DNA from: an uncultured Pelagibacteraceae bacterium
Lineage (GTDB): Bacteria > Pseudomonadota > Alphaproteobacteria > Pelagibacterales > AG-422-B15
NCBI GenBank assembly: GCA_902634045.1
Contig: CACPJE010000003.1
Coordinates: forward strand, 1 to 57,958
Length of the DNA: 57,958 nt
Direction: 5' to 3'
Shown here: positions 42,084-50,763 of the stretch, piece by piece
How the letters are laid out: every line of letters starts with the position of its first letter
How positions within the stretch are numbered: the first letter of the stretch is position 1
The notes under the pieces: generated by a model
Told to the model about the DNA's origin: nothing
The model's input: the letters and a program-made list of their open reading frames with translations, nothing else
The model's database searches: none
Made by a program: the position numbers and the translations under genes

Positions 42084-42105
42084 TTATCAGTTAAATCACT
42101 GATAA
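42084..42105. repeat. Inverted repeat in the hsp20 leader
   Basis: TTATCAGT and ACTGATAA are perfect 8-base arms around TAAATC, between hsp20 and rpmE. It could be an additional leader hairpin or an operator. A CTTG on the minus strand at about 42138-42135 followed 18 bases later by CAATAT is a weak heat-shock-sigma-like promoter candidate. Confidence 0.35.
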
Positions 42106-42148
42106 GTTACATATTGTTGATAAATTTAATTTTTCAAGAGGAAGGCAG

Positions 42149-42367
42149 CTAGGTTTTTAGATTGCTAAATCTCTTCTTAAATCTGCTTACCTGACCTTTG
42201 TCTTGGATTTTTTGTTGACCTCCAGTCCATGCAGGGTGAGATAATGGATCAATATCCAAAGATAGTGTATCTCCTTCCTTGCCCCAAGTAGACCTTGTCT
42301 GAAACTTCGTACCGTCAGTCATAACGACAGTTATATTATGGTAATCTGGATGAATATCTTTTTTCAT
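42149..42367 (-). CDS. rpmE: Ribosomal protein L31 (zinc-free form)
   Basis: A 72-residue L31 starting [19 protein letters not shown] and containing [20 protein letters not shown] near residues 43-62. It lacks the CxxC zinc motif of the C+ form. The zinc-free forms of both L31 and L36 suit a low-zinc setting. It is divergent from the small membrane protein gene at 42436. Confidence 0.96.
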   Translation of the reverse strand: MKKDIHPDYHNITVVMTDGTKFQTRSTWGKEGDTLSLDIDPLSHPAWTGGQQKIQDKGQVSRFKKRFSNLKT

Positions 42368-42435
42368 ATTTTTTGTATTTTTTCAGCTTAATTATCTTAT
42401 ATAGTACATATAATCAATCAATTTTTTCTTTGAAT

Positions 42436-42765
42436 ATGAATAAAAAAAACCTTGGTTTTATGGAGATATTATTTAAGCGTCTTAATATTCAAAGTTTTAA
42501 TCAGTTTGTTCTTGTCATGATTGTTTTTGCAGTTACCGGATCTCTTTCTTTGGTAGTAACATTTGAATTTATGGATTCTGTTGGAATTAATCCAGTTAAT
42601 ACTAGTCCATATTTATTTTGGCCCATAAGGATTATTTTTTTATTTTTTGTCTATCAAATCTTATTATTATTAGTAGCAATCCCTTTTGGACAACTTAAAT
42701 ATTTCTGGAATTTTGAGAAGAAAATTTTATCAAGATTAGGAGTGAGATTAAATTCAGATCATTGA
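42436..42765 (+). CDS. DUF6787-like small membrane protein
   Basis: About 109 residues from ATG 42436 (starts MNKKNLGFMEILFKR). An upstream start at 42373 would add 21 hydrophobic residues and collide with the rpmE promoter. Two membrane helices lie near residues 22-42 and 58-83. The pattern LFWPIRIIFLFFVYQI then FGQLKYFWNFEKKILSRLG resembles DUF6787 proteins. The function is unknown. The last 12 bases overlap the convergent suhB gene. Confidence 0.65.
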   Translation: MNKKNLGFMEILFKRLNIQSFNQFVLVMIVFAVTGSLSLVVTFEFMDSVGINPVNTSPYLFWPIRIIFLFFVYQILLLLVAIPFGQLKYFWNFEKKILSRLGVRLNSDH

Positions 42766-43536
42766 CAGAAGTTTATTGTGGATCTTAAAATTTGTTGCAA
42801 CAATTTTTCCACTCTTTAAGTAATCTTCCTTTCCATCAAAGTCAGTAACAGATCCTCCAGCCTCTTTAACTATTAGTGAACCTGAAGCTATATCCATAAT
42901 TTTCAGATTTTTTTCCCAATAACCGTCAAACCTACCAGCAGCAACATATACAAGATCAAGTGATGCAGCTCCCATTCTTCTAATTCCTGAAACCTCAGAC
43001 ATAATTTTTTGAAGACCAGGAATATATTCTTCATGGCCAGGCATTCCATTATGCGGAATGCCAGTTCCAATCATGCAATCTTTAAAATTTTCTTTATTAG
43101 AAACTCTGATACGTAAATTATTGCAAAACGCTCCTTTACCTTTAACAGCCCAAAAAAACTCGTCTGTAAGCGGTTGATATACCCCGGCAGAAATTATTTC
43201 TTTATTTTTTTCGAGAGCTATCGAAATTGCAAAATGAGGTATACTAAAGACAAAATTTGTAGTTCCATCAAGTGGATCAATAATCCATCTTATGTCATTT
43301 TCTGAGTTTTTGATTTCTCCAGATTCTTCAGCCAAAATATTAAACTTTGGATATAATGTTGACAGCTCCCTAATTAATATTCTTTCTGCTTTAATATCAG
43401 CTGCAGAAACAAAGTCTGAAACACCTTTTAATGAAACTTGAAGTTTTTCTACTTCACCAAAATCTCTAATTAATCCTTTGCTAGCCTTTCTTGCTGATAA
43501 GAATATTGCATTAACATAGGGATCAGAAAAATTCAT
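42754..43536 (-). CDS. suhB: Inositol monophosphatase family protein (SuhB-like)
   Basis: A 260-residue IMPase. The metal site motifs are AEESGE near residues 68-73 and WIIDPLDGTTNF near 83-94 (the D-P-L-D-G-T-T-N-F form of SuhB). A second site is the IMDIASGSLIVKEAGG stretch near 213-228, where the usual W-D is M-D. It hydrolyses inositol-1-phosphate and may assist rRNA synthesis as in E. coli. It begins inside the efp stop (TAATG), so efp and suhB are likely co-translated, a common alphaproteobacterial pairing. Confidence 0.88.
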   Translation of the reverse strand: MNFSDPYVNAIFLSARKASKGLIRDFGEVEKLQVSLKGVSDFVSAADIKAERILIRELSTLYPKFNILAEESGEIKNSENDIRWIIDPLDGTTNFVFSIPHFAISIALEKNKEIISAGVYQPLTDEFFWAVKGKGAFCNNLRIRVSNKENFKDCMIGTGIPHNGMPGHEEYIPGLQKIMSEVSGIRRMGAASLDLVYVAAGRFDGYWEKNLKIMDIASGSLIVKEAGGSVTDFDGKEDYLKSGKIVATNFKIHNKLLSMI

Positions 43537-44099
43537 TATTCTACTCTTTTTAAGTAAGAAAGATCCTCAGTATTGATAATTATTTTTTCTCCTTGCTCTA
43601 TGAAAGGCGGAACCATTATTCGTAATCCATTTTCTAGTACAGCAGGTTTGTTCGAAGAGGCTGCTGTTTGACCTTTTACTACAGCCTCAGTATCTTTAAC
43701 AATGAAAGATAGAGTTTTAGGAAGCTGTATCCCAATAGGCTTTTCATTGTAAATTTCTAAGATCACCTCATCATTTTCACTTAACAAGGCTAACTTTTCT
43801 CCTACAAATTCTTTGTCTAATTCAATCTGTTCAAATGAAGTTGTATTCATGAGAATTAACTTTTCGTCTTGTTGGTACAGGTATTGATATGTTTCTTCAT
43901 CAACTCTTACTCTTTCGACTTCCTCTGAAGATCTAAATCTCTCATTTAGTTTGGAATTTGTTTTTATATTTTTCATTTCAACTTGATTAAAGGCACCACC
44001 TTTACCAGGCTTTACAGATTGTGATTTTGTTACTGACCACAGTTCTCCCTTATGTTCAACTATCATACCGGGCTTCACGGCATTTCCATTAACTTTCAT
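43536..44099 (-). CDS. efp: Elongation factor P
   Basis: A 187-residue EF-P with KOW-like, OB and C-terminal domains. The modification loop KPGKGGAF places the lysine to be beta-lysylated at residue 33. The C-terminal signature is in KTLSFIVKDTEAVVKGQTA and GLRIMVPPFIEQGEKI. EF-P relieves ribosome stalling at polyproline. No epmA or epmB is in view, though they may lie elsewhere. Confidence 0.96.
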   Translation of the reverse strand: MKVNGNAVKPGMIVEHKGELWSVTKSQSVKPGKGGAFNQVEMKNIKTNSKLNERFRSSEEVERVRVDEETYQYLYQQDEKLILMNTTSFEQIELDKEFVGEKLALLSENDEVILEIYNEKPIGIQLPKTLSFIVKDTEAVVKGQTAASSNKPAVLENGLRIMVPPFIEQGEKIIINTEDLSYLKRVE

Positions 44100-44106
44100 T
44101 TATTTT

Positions 44107-45120
44107 TTATCCTTCTTGAGATTGATCCCATACACCAAGAGCTGCATTTTTATTCATCAAGGCTCTGTGGCTAAATGCATTTTGAGCAGCATCAAGATTC
44201 TCATCTTCTCCTAACCAAGTTTTCAAAGCGGATTGTTGTAGTGCTCTTCCATATGAGAAACTTAGTTTCCAATTAAATCCTCCAATTTTATTCATTGCAT
44301 CAAGATGAGCTGTAGCATCCAAGTCTGATTGACCTCCTGATAAAAAGACTACTCCTGGTAGGTCACTAGGGATCGATAATTTTAGACACTCAACAGTTTT
44401 TTCTGCAACTTCCTGAACAGGAGCTTGATATTCATTTTCTGTTCCTGAAACAACCATATTCGGTTTAAGTAAAGTTCCTTTAATGCTAACATTTTCTTTT
44501 TCTAGTAAATCAAAAAGCTTCTGCAAGACATTCTTTGTTACATCATAGCATTGATCAATCGAGTGATTGCCATCCATAATAACTTCAGGTTCAACAATTG
44601 GGACCATGTTATTTTGTTGCGCAATAGATGCGTATTTAGCTAAAGACATCATGTTATCATTTATACAATCATTTGAAGGAATTGAATCTCCAATGTTGAT
44701 AACAGCTCTCCATTTAGTAAATTTAGCTCCCAAGTTATCATATTCTTTGCATCTTTCGTTTAAACCATCCAATCCTTGAGTTGTTTTTTCTGTATCGCTT
44801 CCATTAAAAGGCTGAACTCCCTGATCTACTTTGATTCCTGGAAGAGATTTTTGCGAAAGAATAACTTCTCTTAATGGTGTCCCATCTGCTGCATTTTGTC
44901 TAAGGGTTTCATCAAAAAGAATTACACCGCCTATTGCTTCAGTCATTGCAGAAGATCGAAATAACATTTCTCTATACTTTCTTCTGTTTTCTTCAGTTGA
45001 TTCAACATCAATTGACTTAAATCTTTTTTCAATAGTTCCAGTGCTTTCATCAGCTGCTAGAATTCCTTTTCCATCAGCAACAATATAATTTGCTATTTCT
45101 TTAAGAGTTGTTGGTAACAT
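44107..45120 (-). CDS. Fructose-bisphosphate aldolase, class I
   Basis: A 337-residue class I (Schiff-base) aldolase of the eukaryote-like type: GKGILAADESTGTIEKR near residues 17-33, ILFDETLRQ, VPIVEPEVIMDG near 173-184, GTLLKPNMV with the Schiff-base Lys near 218, and LSGGQSDLDATAHLDAMN near 259-276. It splits or forms fructose-1,6-bisphosphate with no metal. It ends a tkt-gap-pgk-fba run, a central glycolytic/gluconeogenic operon. RBS GGAG sits seven bases upstream. Confidence 0.95.
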   Translation of the reverse strand: MLPTTLKEIANYIVADGKGILAADESTGTIEKRFKSIDVESTEENRRKYREMLFRSSAMTEAIGGVILFDETLRQNAADGTPLREVILSQKSLPGIKVDQGVQPFNGSDTEKTTQGLDGLNERCKEYDNLGAKFTKWRAVINIGDSIPSNDCINDNMMSLAKYASIAQQNNMVPIVEPEVIMDGNHSIDQCYDVTKNVLQKLFDLLEKENVSIKGTLLKPNMVVSGTENEYQAPVQEVAEKTVECLKLSIPSDLPGVVFLSGGQSDLDATAHLDAMNKIGGFNWKLSFSYGRALQQSALKTWLGEDENLDAAQNAFSHRALMNKNAALGVWDQSQEG

Positions 45121-45129
45121 TTTTTTCTC

Positions 45130-46329
45130 CTATTTTATGATTCCTAGGGCGACCAATCCTGGTAATTTCTTACCTTCTAATAACTCAAGAAGTGCTCCTC
45201 CGCCAGTAGAAACATAAGAAAACTTATTTTTTACTCCTGCAAGTTCAAGAGCAGCAATCGTGTCTCCGCCACCTGCAAATGATTGCAATAGCTTATTTAT
45301 TGATTTTTCAGCAATTAAATTAGCAATTTGAGTGGTTCCATTATCAAAAGGCTTTGTTTCAAAGACACCTGCAGGACCGTTCCAAAAAACACTTTTAGAT
45401 TTGTTTAATTCATTTTCTATAATATCTATAGTTTTGGGTCCTATATCTAGAATCATGGTTCCATCTTTAATTTGATTAACAGAGGAAATATATACTTTTG
45501 TATTTTCTCTAATCTCAGTAGCTGTAACAACATCAATTGGAGTTATAAGCTTACAGTTATTTTTTTCAGCATGTAAAATAATTTCTTTAATTAAGTTATC
45601 TACGTCTTTCTCGATAAGAGAATCTTTTATGTCATGTCCATTATATGCCAAGAAATTATTAGCCATGCCGCCACAAATTACAATAGAATCCATTTTTATA
45701 GACAGATTCTTTAAGACAGAAATCTTCGTTGATATTTTTGATCCACCAAGAATTGTAATAGAAGGTGATTGTGGATCTTCAGTGATATTATGAAGATTAG
45801 TTAACTCTTCATCTAATAGGTTTCCCACATAAGAAGGCATATATTGTGTGATTGCGTCTACTGATGCATGAGATCTATGTACACAGCCAAAAGCATCATT
45901 CACGTAGACATCGGCTAACTCAGATAATTTTTTTGCAAATTCTAAGTTATTTTCCTCCTCTCCTTTATGGAATCTACAATTTTCTAAAAGAATGATTGAG
46001 CTCTGATTAAAAGAGTTTATTTTTTTCTTAACTTCATCGCCAATGCAATCATTTATAAAATTAATCTTAGAATTTAAAACTTCTTCAAGCTGATCTGTTA
46101 TTTTACTAAGTGATAAATCTTTATTATTAGTACCCTTAGGCCGACCAAGATGAGATAAAATTACAATTTTGCTATTTAATTCTTGAAGTTGATTTATTGT
46201 ATTTTTTATTCTTGTCAGTCTATCATTAACTTTACCACTGACTTCATCTAGAGGAACATTTAGGTCAAAGCGGACTAAAACAGTTTTATTTCTATCTTCT
46301 AATTTTTTTATACTTCCGACATCAAGCAT
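45130..46329 (-). CDS. pgk: Phosphoglycerate kinase
   Basis: About 399 residues from ATG 46329, which overlaps the gap stop by eight bases; a GTG four codons upstream (46341) is the alternative. It has VLVRFDLNVPLDE near residues 17-29, LSHLGRPKGTN near 55-65, NCRFHKGEEEN, the hinge LGGSKISTKI, and FAGGGDTIAAL and VSTGGGALLELL at the C-terminus. It makes ATP and 3-phosphoglycerate reversibly. The overlap with gap indicates coupled translation. Confidence 0.96.
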   Translation of the reverse strand: MLDVGSIKKLEDRNKTVLVRFDLNVPLDEVSGKVNDRLTRIKNTINQLQELNSKIVILSHLGRPKGTNNKDLSLSKITDQLEEVLNSKINFINDCIGDEVKKKINSFNQSSIILLENCRFHKGEEENNLEFAKKLSELADVYVNDAFGCVHRSHASVDAITQYMPSYVGNLLDEELTNLHNITEDPQSPSITILGGSKISTKISVLKNLSIKMDSIVICGGMANNFLAYNGHDIKDSLIEKDVDNLIKEIILHAEKNNCKLITPIDVVTATEIRENTKVYISSVNQIKDGTMILDIGPKTIDIIENELNKSKSVFWNGPAGVFETKPFDNGTTQIANLIAEKSINKLLQSFAGGGDTIAALELAGVKNKFSYVSTGGGALLELLEGKKLPGLVALGIIK

Positions 46330-47341
46330 TCTTTTTTGCACGTTTCATGGCAATCGCTGTATCACACATCCTATTAGAGAATCCCCATTCATTATCATAC
46401 CAGCTCAATACTCTTCCAAACTTACCATCAATTACTTGAGTTTGAGTTAAGTCAAAGTTTGACGAAGAAGGGTTATGATTAAAGTCATTTGAAACTAAAG
46501 GATCTGAATACACACTTAAGATTCCCATTAAGTTTTTAGATCTTGATGCTGCACTCATTGCTTTATTTATTGTTTCAACTGACATTCTTTTTTTAGAGAC
46601 AAATTTAAAATCAATTAAGGATACATTTGGAGTAGGAACTCTAATTGCTGTTCCATCTAATTTTCCTGATAACTCCGGCATAACAAGTCCAACAGCTTTC
46701 GCTGCTCCTGTTGAAGTTGGTATCATAGATAAAGCAGCCGCTCTTGCTCTCCTTAAGTCAGGATGGAAAGTATCAAGAACACTTTGGTCACCTGTGTAAG
46801 AATGTATTGTAGTCATGTATCCATGAACAATTCCAAATTTCTCATGCAATACTTTTGCTACTGGAGCAAGGCAATTTGTGGTACAAGAAGCATTAGAAAC
46901 AACCAGGTCATCTCTAGTTATTTCCTCATCATTTACTCCATATACAATAGTTTTATCAGCATTTGTGCACGGCGCAGATACTAGGACCTTTTTTGCTCCA
47001 GCTTTAAGATGCATGGAAGCTTTTTCTTTTGATGTGAATAGTCCTGTACACTCAAGAGCAACATCGATTTTTAATCTTTTCCAAGGTAATTTCTGAGGGT
47101 CTCGTTGGTTTAAAACTGTGATTGCCTTTTTACCGACCATTATTTTATTTCTTTTTACTGATATTTTTTCATTTAAGGGGCCATGTACTGTGTCCTTTGA
47201 CAGTAAGAAAGCATTTGTTTCTATTGGAGCTAGGTCATTTATGGCTACAACATTTATGTCTTTTCGTTTACTTTCAATTATTGATCTAAGAACTAGTCTT
47301 CCAATTCTTCCAAATCCGCTTATTGCAACATTCACTGCCAT
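46322..47341 (-). CDS. gap: Glyceraldehyde-3-phosphate dehydrogenase
   Basis: A 339-residue GAPDH with NAD-binding GFGRIGRLVLRS near residues 9-20, active-site Cys in SNASCTTNCLAPV near 150-162, and SWYDNEWGFSNRM near 314-326. The residue after the first strand is an Asn-Asp pair (AINDLAP), typical for NAD-preferring forms, though a reading of cofactor from this alone is weak. It is in an operon with tkt and pgk. Confidence 0.96.
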   Translation of the reverse strand: MAVNVAISGFGRIGRLVLRSIIESKRKDINVVAINDLAPIETNAFLLSKDTVHGPLNEKISVKRNKIMVGKKAITVLNQRDPQKLPWKRLKIDVALECTGLFTSKEKASMHLKAGAKKVLVSAPCTNADKTIVYGVNDEEITRDDLVVSNASCTTNCLAPVAKVLHEKFGIVHGYMTTIHSYTGDQSVLDTFHPDLRRARAAALSMIPTSTGAAKAVGLVMPELSGKLDGTAIRVPTPNVSLIDFKFVSKKRMSVETINKAMSAASRSKNLMGILSVYSDPLVSNDFNHNPSSSNFDLTQTQVIDGKFGRVLSWYDNEWGFSNRMCDTAIAMKRAKKNA

Positions 47342-47349
47342 ATTGACTC

Positions 47350-49347
47350 CTAAAGTTTTTTACTAATTTTTTTGTATATTTTGGACGCTGTTAAGCCATA
47401 AAAATCATATAATTTCTTATATGGAGCACTAGCGCCAAACTCCTCAATACTAGCATGAATCAGATTGTTTGGACATACTTCATTCCATCCCATACTGCTT
47501 CCCGCTTCAATTGAAATATTTACTTTTGAGTTTCCAAATATGGTTTTTTTGTAACTTTTATTTTGAGACTTAAAGAGTTCAAAACATGGAACAGAAATTA
47601 TACGCGATGTAATTTTCTTCTTAGTTAATATTTCCATTAATTCAGAAGCAATTTCTACTTCTGATCCAGAAGCATATATAGAAACATGAGGTTTCTTAGA
47701 ATTACTTTTTAATTCATAGGCTCCAAACTGCGAAAGATTTTTACTTGTATACTTTTTTCTCGCAGGAGTAAGTTTTTGTCTAGTTAGAGCTATAACGGTA
47801 GGTCCTTCTTTATTGTTAAGAGCGATTTGCCATGCTTCAATTGTTTCTACTGTATCAGATGGTCTTATCACTTTTACATTTGGCGTTGCTCTTAAGGATG
47901 CTAATTGTTCAATAGGCTGATGAGTTGGTCCATCCTCTCCTAAACCAATTGAGTCATGTGTCAGAATGTAAATTGCTCTTTTTTTCATTAATGCGGCAAG
48001 TCTTAATGAAGGTTTACAATAATCTACGAATATTAAAAATGTTCCACCGAAAGGAATAATTCCTTTGTGAAGAGAAAGTCCATTCATGACGGCGGCCATG
48101 CCATGTTCTCTGATTCCATAATAGATATATTCACCTTTATAATTTGAAGCATTGAGTGTTTTCATTTTTTTTGATCTTGTATTATTTGACCCAGTCAGGT
48201 CTGCAGAGCCACCTATAAGTTCAGGTAGAATTGGAGATATTTTATTAATTACAAGTTCAGAAGATTGCCGAGTTGCAATCGCAGAAGGATTATTAGTACA
48301 TTCTTTTTTAAAGTCAGAGAAAATTCTATTTAGTTCTTTAGGTAATTTTCCATTTATTCTTCGAACAAATTCATTTTTTTTATTTGAAACGAGTTTATTA
48401 AGATTGTTATTCCATTTTTTATATTCACCTATAGATCTTTGTCCTGAGTCCCTCCATTCATCTAATATTTTTTTTGGGATTACAAAAGGTTTATGATTCC
48501 ATTTTAATTTTCTTCTTGTTAATTTGACTTCATCTTCTCCTAAAGCTGCTCCATGAGAAGAGGCTTTACCTTGCTTATTTGGTGAACCATACCCAATCTT
48601 TGTTTTGCAAGATATAAGAGTTGGTTTCTTTGATTTTTGTGCAGACTTTATTGCCTTAGCAATTTCTTTTGTATTATGTCCGTTTATAGAAATTGTATTC
48701 CAATTATAAGATTTGAATCTTGCTGTTGTATTTTCAGAGTTAGAAAGACTTACAGGTCCGTCAATGGATATTCCATTATCATCAAAGAATACTATAAGCT
48801 TGTTTAGTTTTAAATGTCCTGCAAGTGATGCAGCTTCATGACTTATTCCTTCCATAAGATCTCCATCACTAGCAATTACATAAGTAAAGTGATTTGAGAT
48901 TTTAGTACCAAATGAGCTTGTTGTTATCTTTTCAGCAAGTGCCATACCAACCGCATTACCAAATCCTTGGCCTAGAGGTCCCGTAGTCGTTTCAATTCCC
49001 TTTAAGTGACCATATTCAGGGTGTCCAGCACATTTACTATTAAACTGTCTAAAGTTTTTTATGTCTTTAATAGATGAATCTTTGAAACCAGTAAGAAATA
49101 GAAGAGAATAAAGAAGCATAGATCCATGTCCTGCTGATAAAACAAAGCGGTCCCTATCATGCCAGTCAGGGTCACTAGGGTTAAATTTTAGGAAATATTT
49201 AAATAGTACTGTTGCAACGTCTGCCATACCCATGGGCAATCCAGGGTGCCCACTTTTAGCTTTTTCGACTGCATCAATTGAGAGAAATCTAATTGCATTA
49301 GCTAGCTCATCATGGGTTACTTGTGAAGTTGAAGTTTTGTTCTTCAT
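47350..49347 (-). CDS. tkt: Transketolase
   Basis: A 665-residue transketolase of normal length. It has SGHPGLPMGMADVA near residues 36-49, the thiamine-diphosphate motif ASDGDLMEGISHEAA near 154-168, FDDNGISIDG near 188-197, GIREHGMAAVMNG near 411-423, and THDSIGLGEDGPTHQPIEQL near 459-478. It moves two-carbon units between ketoses and aldoses in the pentose phosphate pathway. It is the first gene of the tkt-gap-pgk-fba operon, and its promoter should lie in 49348-49521. Confidence 0.96.
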   Translation of the reverse strand: MKNKTSTSQVTHDELANAIRFLSIDAVEKAKSGHPGLPMGMADVATVLFKYFLKFNPSDPDWHDRDRFVLSAGHGSMLLYSLLFLTGFKDSSIKDIKNFRQFNSKCAGHPEYGHLKGIETTTGPLGQGFGNAVGMALAEKITTSSFGTKISNHFTYVIASDGDLMEGISHEAASLAGHLKLNKLIVFFDDNGISIDGPVSLSNSENTTARFKSYNWNTISINGHNTKEIAKAIKSAQKSKKPTLISCKTKIGYGSPNKQGKASSHGAALGEDEVKLTRRKLKWNHKPFVIPKKILDEWRDSGQRSIGEYKKWNNNLNKLVSNKKNEFVRRINGKLPKELNRIFSDFKKECTNNPSAIATRQSSELVINKISPILPELIGGSADLTGSNNTRSKKMKTLNASNYKGEYIYYGIREHGMAAVMNGLSLHKGIIPFGGTFLIFVDYCKPSLRLAALMKKRAIYILTHDSIGLGEDGPTHQPIEQLASLRATPNVKVIRPSDTVETIEAWQIALNNKEGPTVIALTRQKLTPARKKYTSKNLSQFGAYELKSNSKKPHVSIYASGSEVEIASELMEILTKKKITSRIISVPCFELFKSQNKSYKKTIFGNSKVNISIEAGSSMGWNEVCPNNLIHASIEEFGASAPYKKLYDFYGLTASKIYKKISKKL

Positions 49348-49454
49348 TTAACTTAATTAGTCCTTGATAATAGCTATATGTTAATAAGGTAAAAGATTCT
49401 TAGATTATAATAGCTTAATGATAAAGAAAAATCTCAGATAATTTATTTAATTTT

Positions 49455-49501
49455 ATAAGTTGACTGAGAATAAAAAACACAGTTAAACTCAATCAACTTA
49501 T
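49455..49501. repeat. 14-bp imperfect inverted repeat upstream of the zapA locus
   Basis: ATAAGTTGACTGAG (49455-49468) and CTCAATCAACTTAT (49488-49501) match at 13 of 14 paired positions around 19 bases. The right arm ends 20 bases before the DUF4164-like ATG. It could be a leader hairpin or an operator. Confidence 0.5.
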
Positions 49502-49521
49502 TTTAAGGGCCTTTACAAGTT

Positions 49522-49785
49522 ATGTCTGACATTAATGCTTCAAAAACTGAGCTTGATAGTACAATCGAAAAGTTGGGCGCAGAAATTGATAGATTAAATG
49601 AAAGGCTGGTCAAATTATCTGGTGTTGAGGGTCAAAATAGAGCTTTAGCCGAGCAAAATAGTCATCTTGAGAATGAAATCAAAATTTTAAAGTCTGATTT
49701 TATAGAACTTAAGAATATTGCTGGAAACATTTCATCCCAATTAGACGAAAATATATATACAATCAAAGATATATTAGATTCATAA
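49522..49785 (+). CDS. DUF4164-like coiled-coil protein
   Basis: An 87-residue, almost wholly alpha-helical protein. Heptads run from about residue 8 to 65 (LDSTIEKLGAEIDRLNERL; LAEQNSHLENEIKILKSDF). It resembles DUF4164 proteins, which lie directly upstream of zapA in many alphaproteobacteria and are suspected division-associated (ZapB-like) factors. Six bases separate it from zapA. The role is inferred from context and coiled-coil form, not shown. Confidence 0.7.
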   Translation: MSDINASKTELDSTIEKLGAEIDRLNERLVKLSGVEGQNRALAEQNSHLENEIKILKSDFIELKNIAGNISSQLDENIYTIKDILDS

Positions 49786-49791
49786 TTTAAG

Positions 49792-50154
49792 ATGCCAGAA
49801 ATTATAGTAAATATAAATGACCAAGATTACGCAATAGTTTGTGATCCTGGAGAGGAAGATCATCTTAAGAATCTAAGTTCTCGAATTGATTTTAAAGTAC
49901 GAGAATTAACGAAAAGATTTGGAAAAATTGGAGAAACAAGATTAATGGTTATGGCTTCATTGTTAATTGCTGACGAGATACACGAGTTAAAGAAGAAAAT
50001 AGACAGCGATTTAACAAAAATAACTTCTCTTGAAGAGAAATTGGAAAGTAAAGAAAAAGTAATTGAAAATAATCAGAGTGAAAATAAAGAATATTTGAAA
50101 AGCAAGAATGGCGAGCTCAATGATTTGTTTTCTAAACTTGTTTCTCTTAACTAA
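49792..50154 (+). CDS. zapA: Cell division protein ZapA
   Basis: A 120-residue ZapA. The globular N-terminal domain has VNINDQDYAIVCDPGEEDHL near residues 5-24 and LSSRIDFKVREL. The helix VMASLLIADEIHELKKKI near 53-70 is conserved, followed by a coiled coil to the end. ZapA cross-links FtsZ filaments at the Z-ring. It pairs with the coiled-coil gene upstream and the folate gene downstream, the usual zapA-ygfA order. Confidence 0.92.
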   Translation: MPEIIVNINDQDYAIVCDPGEEDHLKNLSSRIDFKVRELTKRFGKIGETRLMVMASLLIADEIHELKKKIDSDLTKITSLEEKLESKEKVIENNQSENKEYLKSKNGELNDLFSKLVSLN

Positions 50155-50187
50155 ATATTAACCTACTAAATAATAGTCGTAAGTATT

Positions 50188-50763
50188 TTGAATACTAGTC
50201 ACAAGTCTGAAAAGCAGAATATCAGGAAGTTTTTAATAGATCGTAGAAACGAATTATCTTCTGAGTATGAATTAAAGAATAATTCTCATATTCATATAAA
50301 AACATTATTGGAAGATATAGGAAAATGTAAAATAGGCTCTTATTTCCCTTTTAGAAATGAAATATCTACAAAACTAATTCATGAATTGCTTTTTTCTCTA
50401 GAGTTTGAAATAAGTCTGCCCTGTGTTAATGATGAAGATCAAAATTTAATATTCCGTAATTGGAAAACCAATGATGATTTGGTTAAAAATAAATACAGTA
50501 TTTTGCAACCAAAGGATGATGCTATCGAAGACTATCCTGTAATGATCATTGTTCCATTAGTAGGATTTTCAATGTCAGGTTATCGTCTTGGCTATGGCGG
50601 AGGTTATTATGATAGATTTATGGATGCAAAAAATAAATCAGGAAAAATTATTACGGTAGGGTTTGGTTATACTTTTCAAGAAGTGAATGATTTACCGATT
50701 GAGTCACATGATCAAAAACTTAATTGGATTTTAACTGAAAAATATTTATATAAGATTGCATGA
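50188..50763 (+). CDS. 5-formyltetrahydrofolate cyclo-ligase
   Basis: A 191-residue protein (YgfA/FthC/MTHFS). The start is TTG at 50188, since no ATG or GTG lies nearby in frame. It has KQNIRKFLIDRRNELS near residues 9-24, GSYFPFRNEI near 50-59, and the signature PLVGFSMSGYRLGYGGGYYDRF near 123-144. It converts 5-formyl-THF to methenyl-THF with ATP. Only 33 bases separate it from zapA, so the 6S RNA often found in this gap in other proteobacteria is absent. The stop overlaps the next gene (ATGA). Confidence 0.92.
   Translation: MNTSHKSEKQNIRKFLIDRRNELSSEYELKNNSHIHIKTLLEDIGKCKIGSYFPFRNEISTKLIHELLFSLEFEISLPCVNDEDQNLIFRNWKTNDDLVKNKYSILQPKDDAIEDYPVMIIVPLVGFSMSGYRLGYGGGYYDRFMDAKNKSGKIITVGFGYTFQEVNDLPIESHDQKLNWILTEKYLYKIA

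Noticed and set aside
50155-50187. A 6S RNA (ssrS) between zapA and the 5-formyl-THF cyclo-ligase
   Set aside because: The gap is only 33 bases, too short for the roughly 160-180-base RNA. The 174-base gap at 49348-49521 has a hairpin but no long bulged stem of the 6S form.
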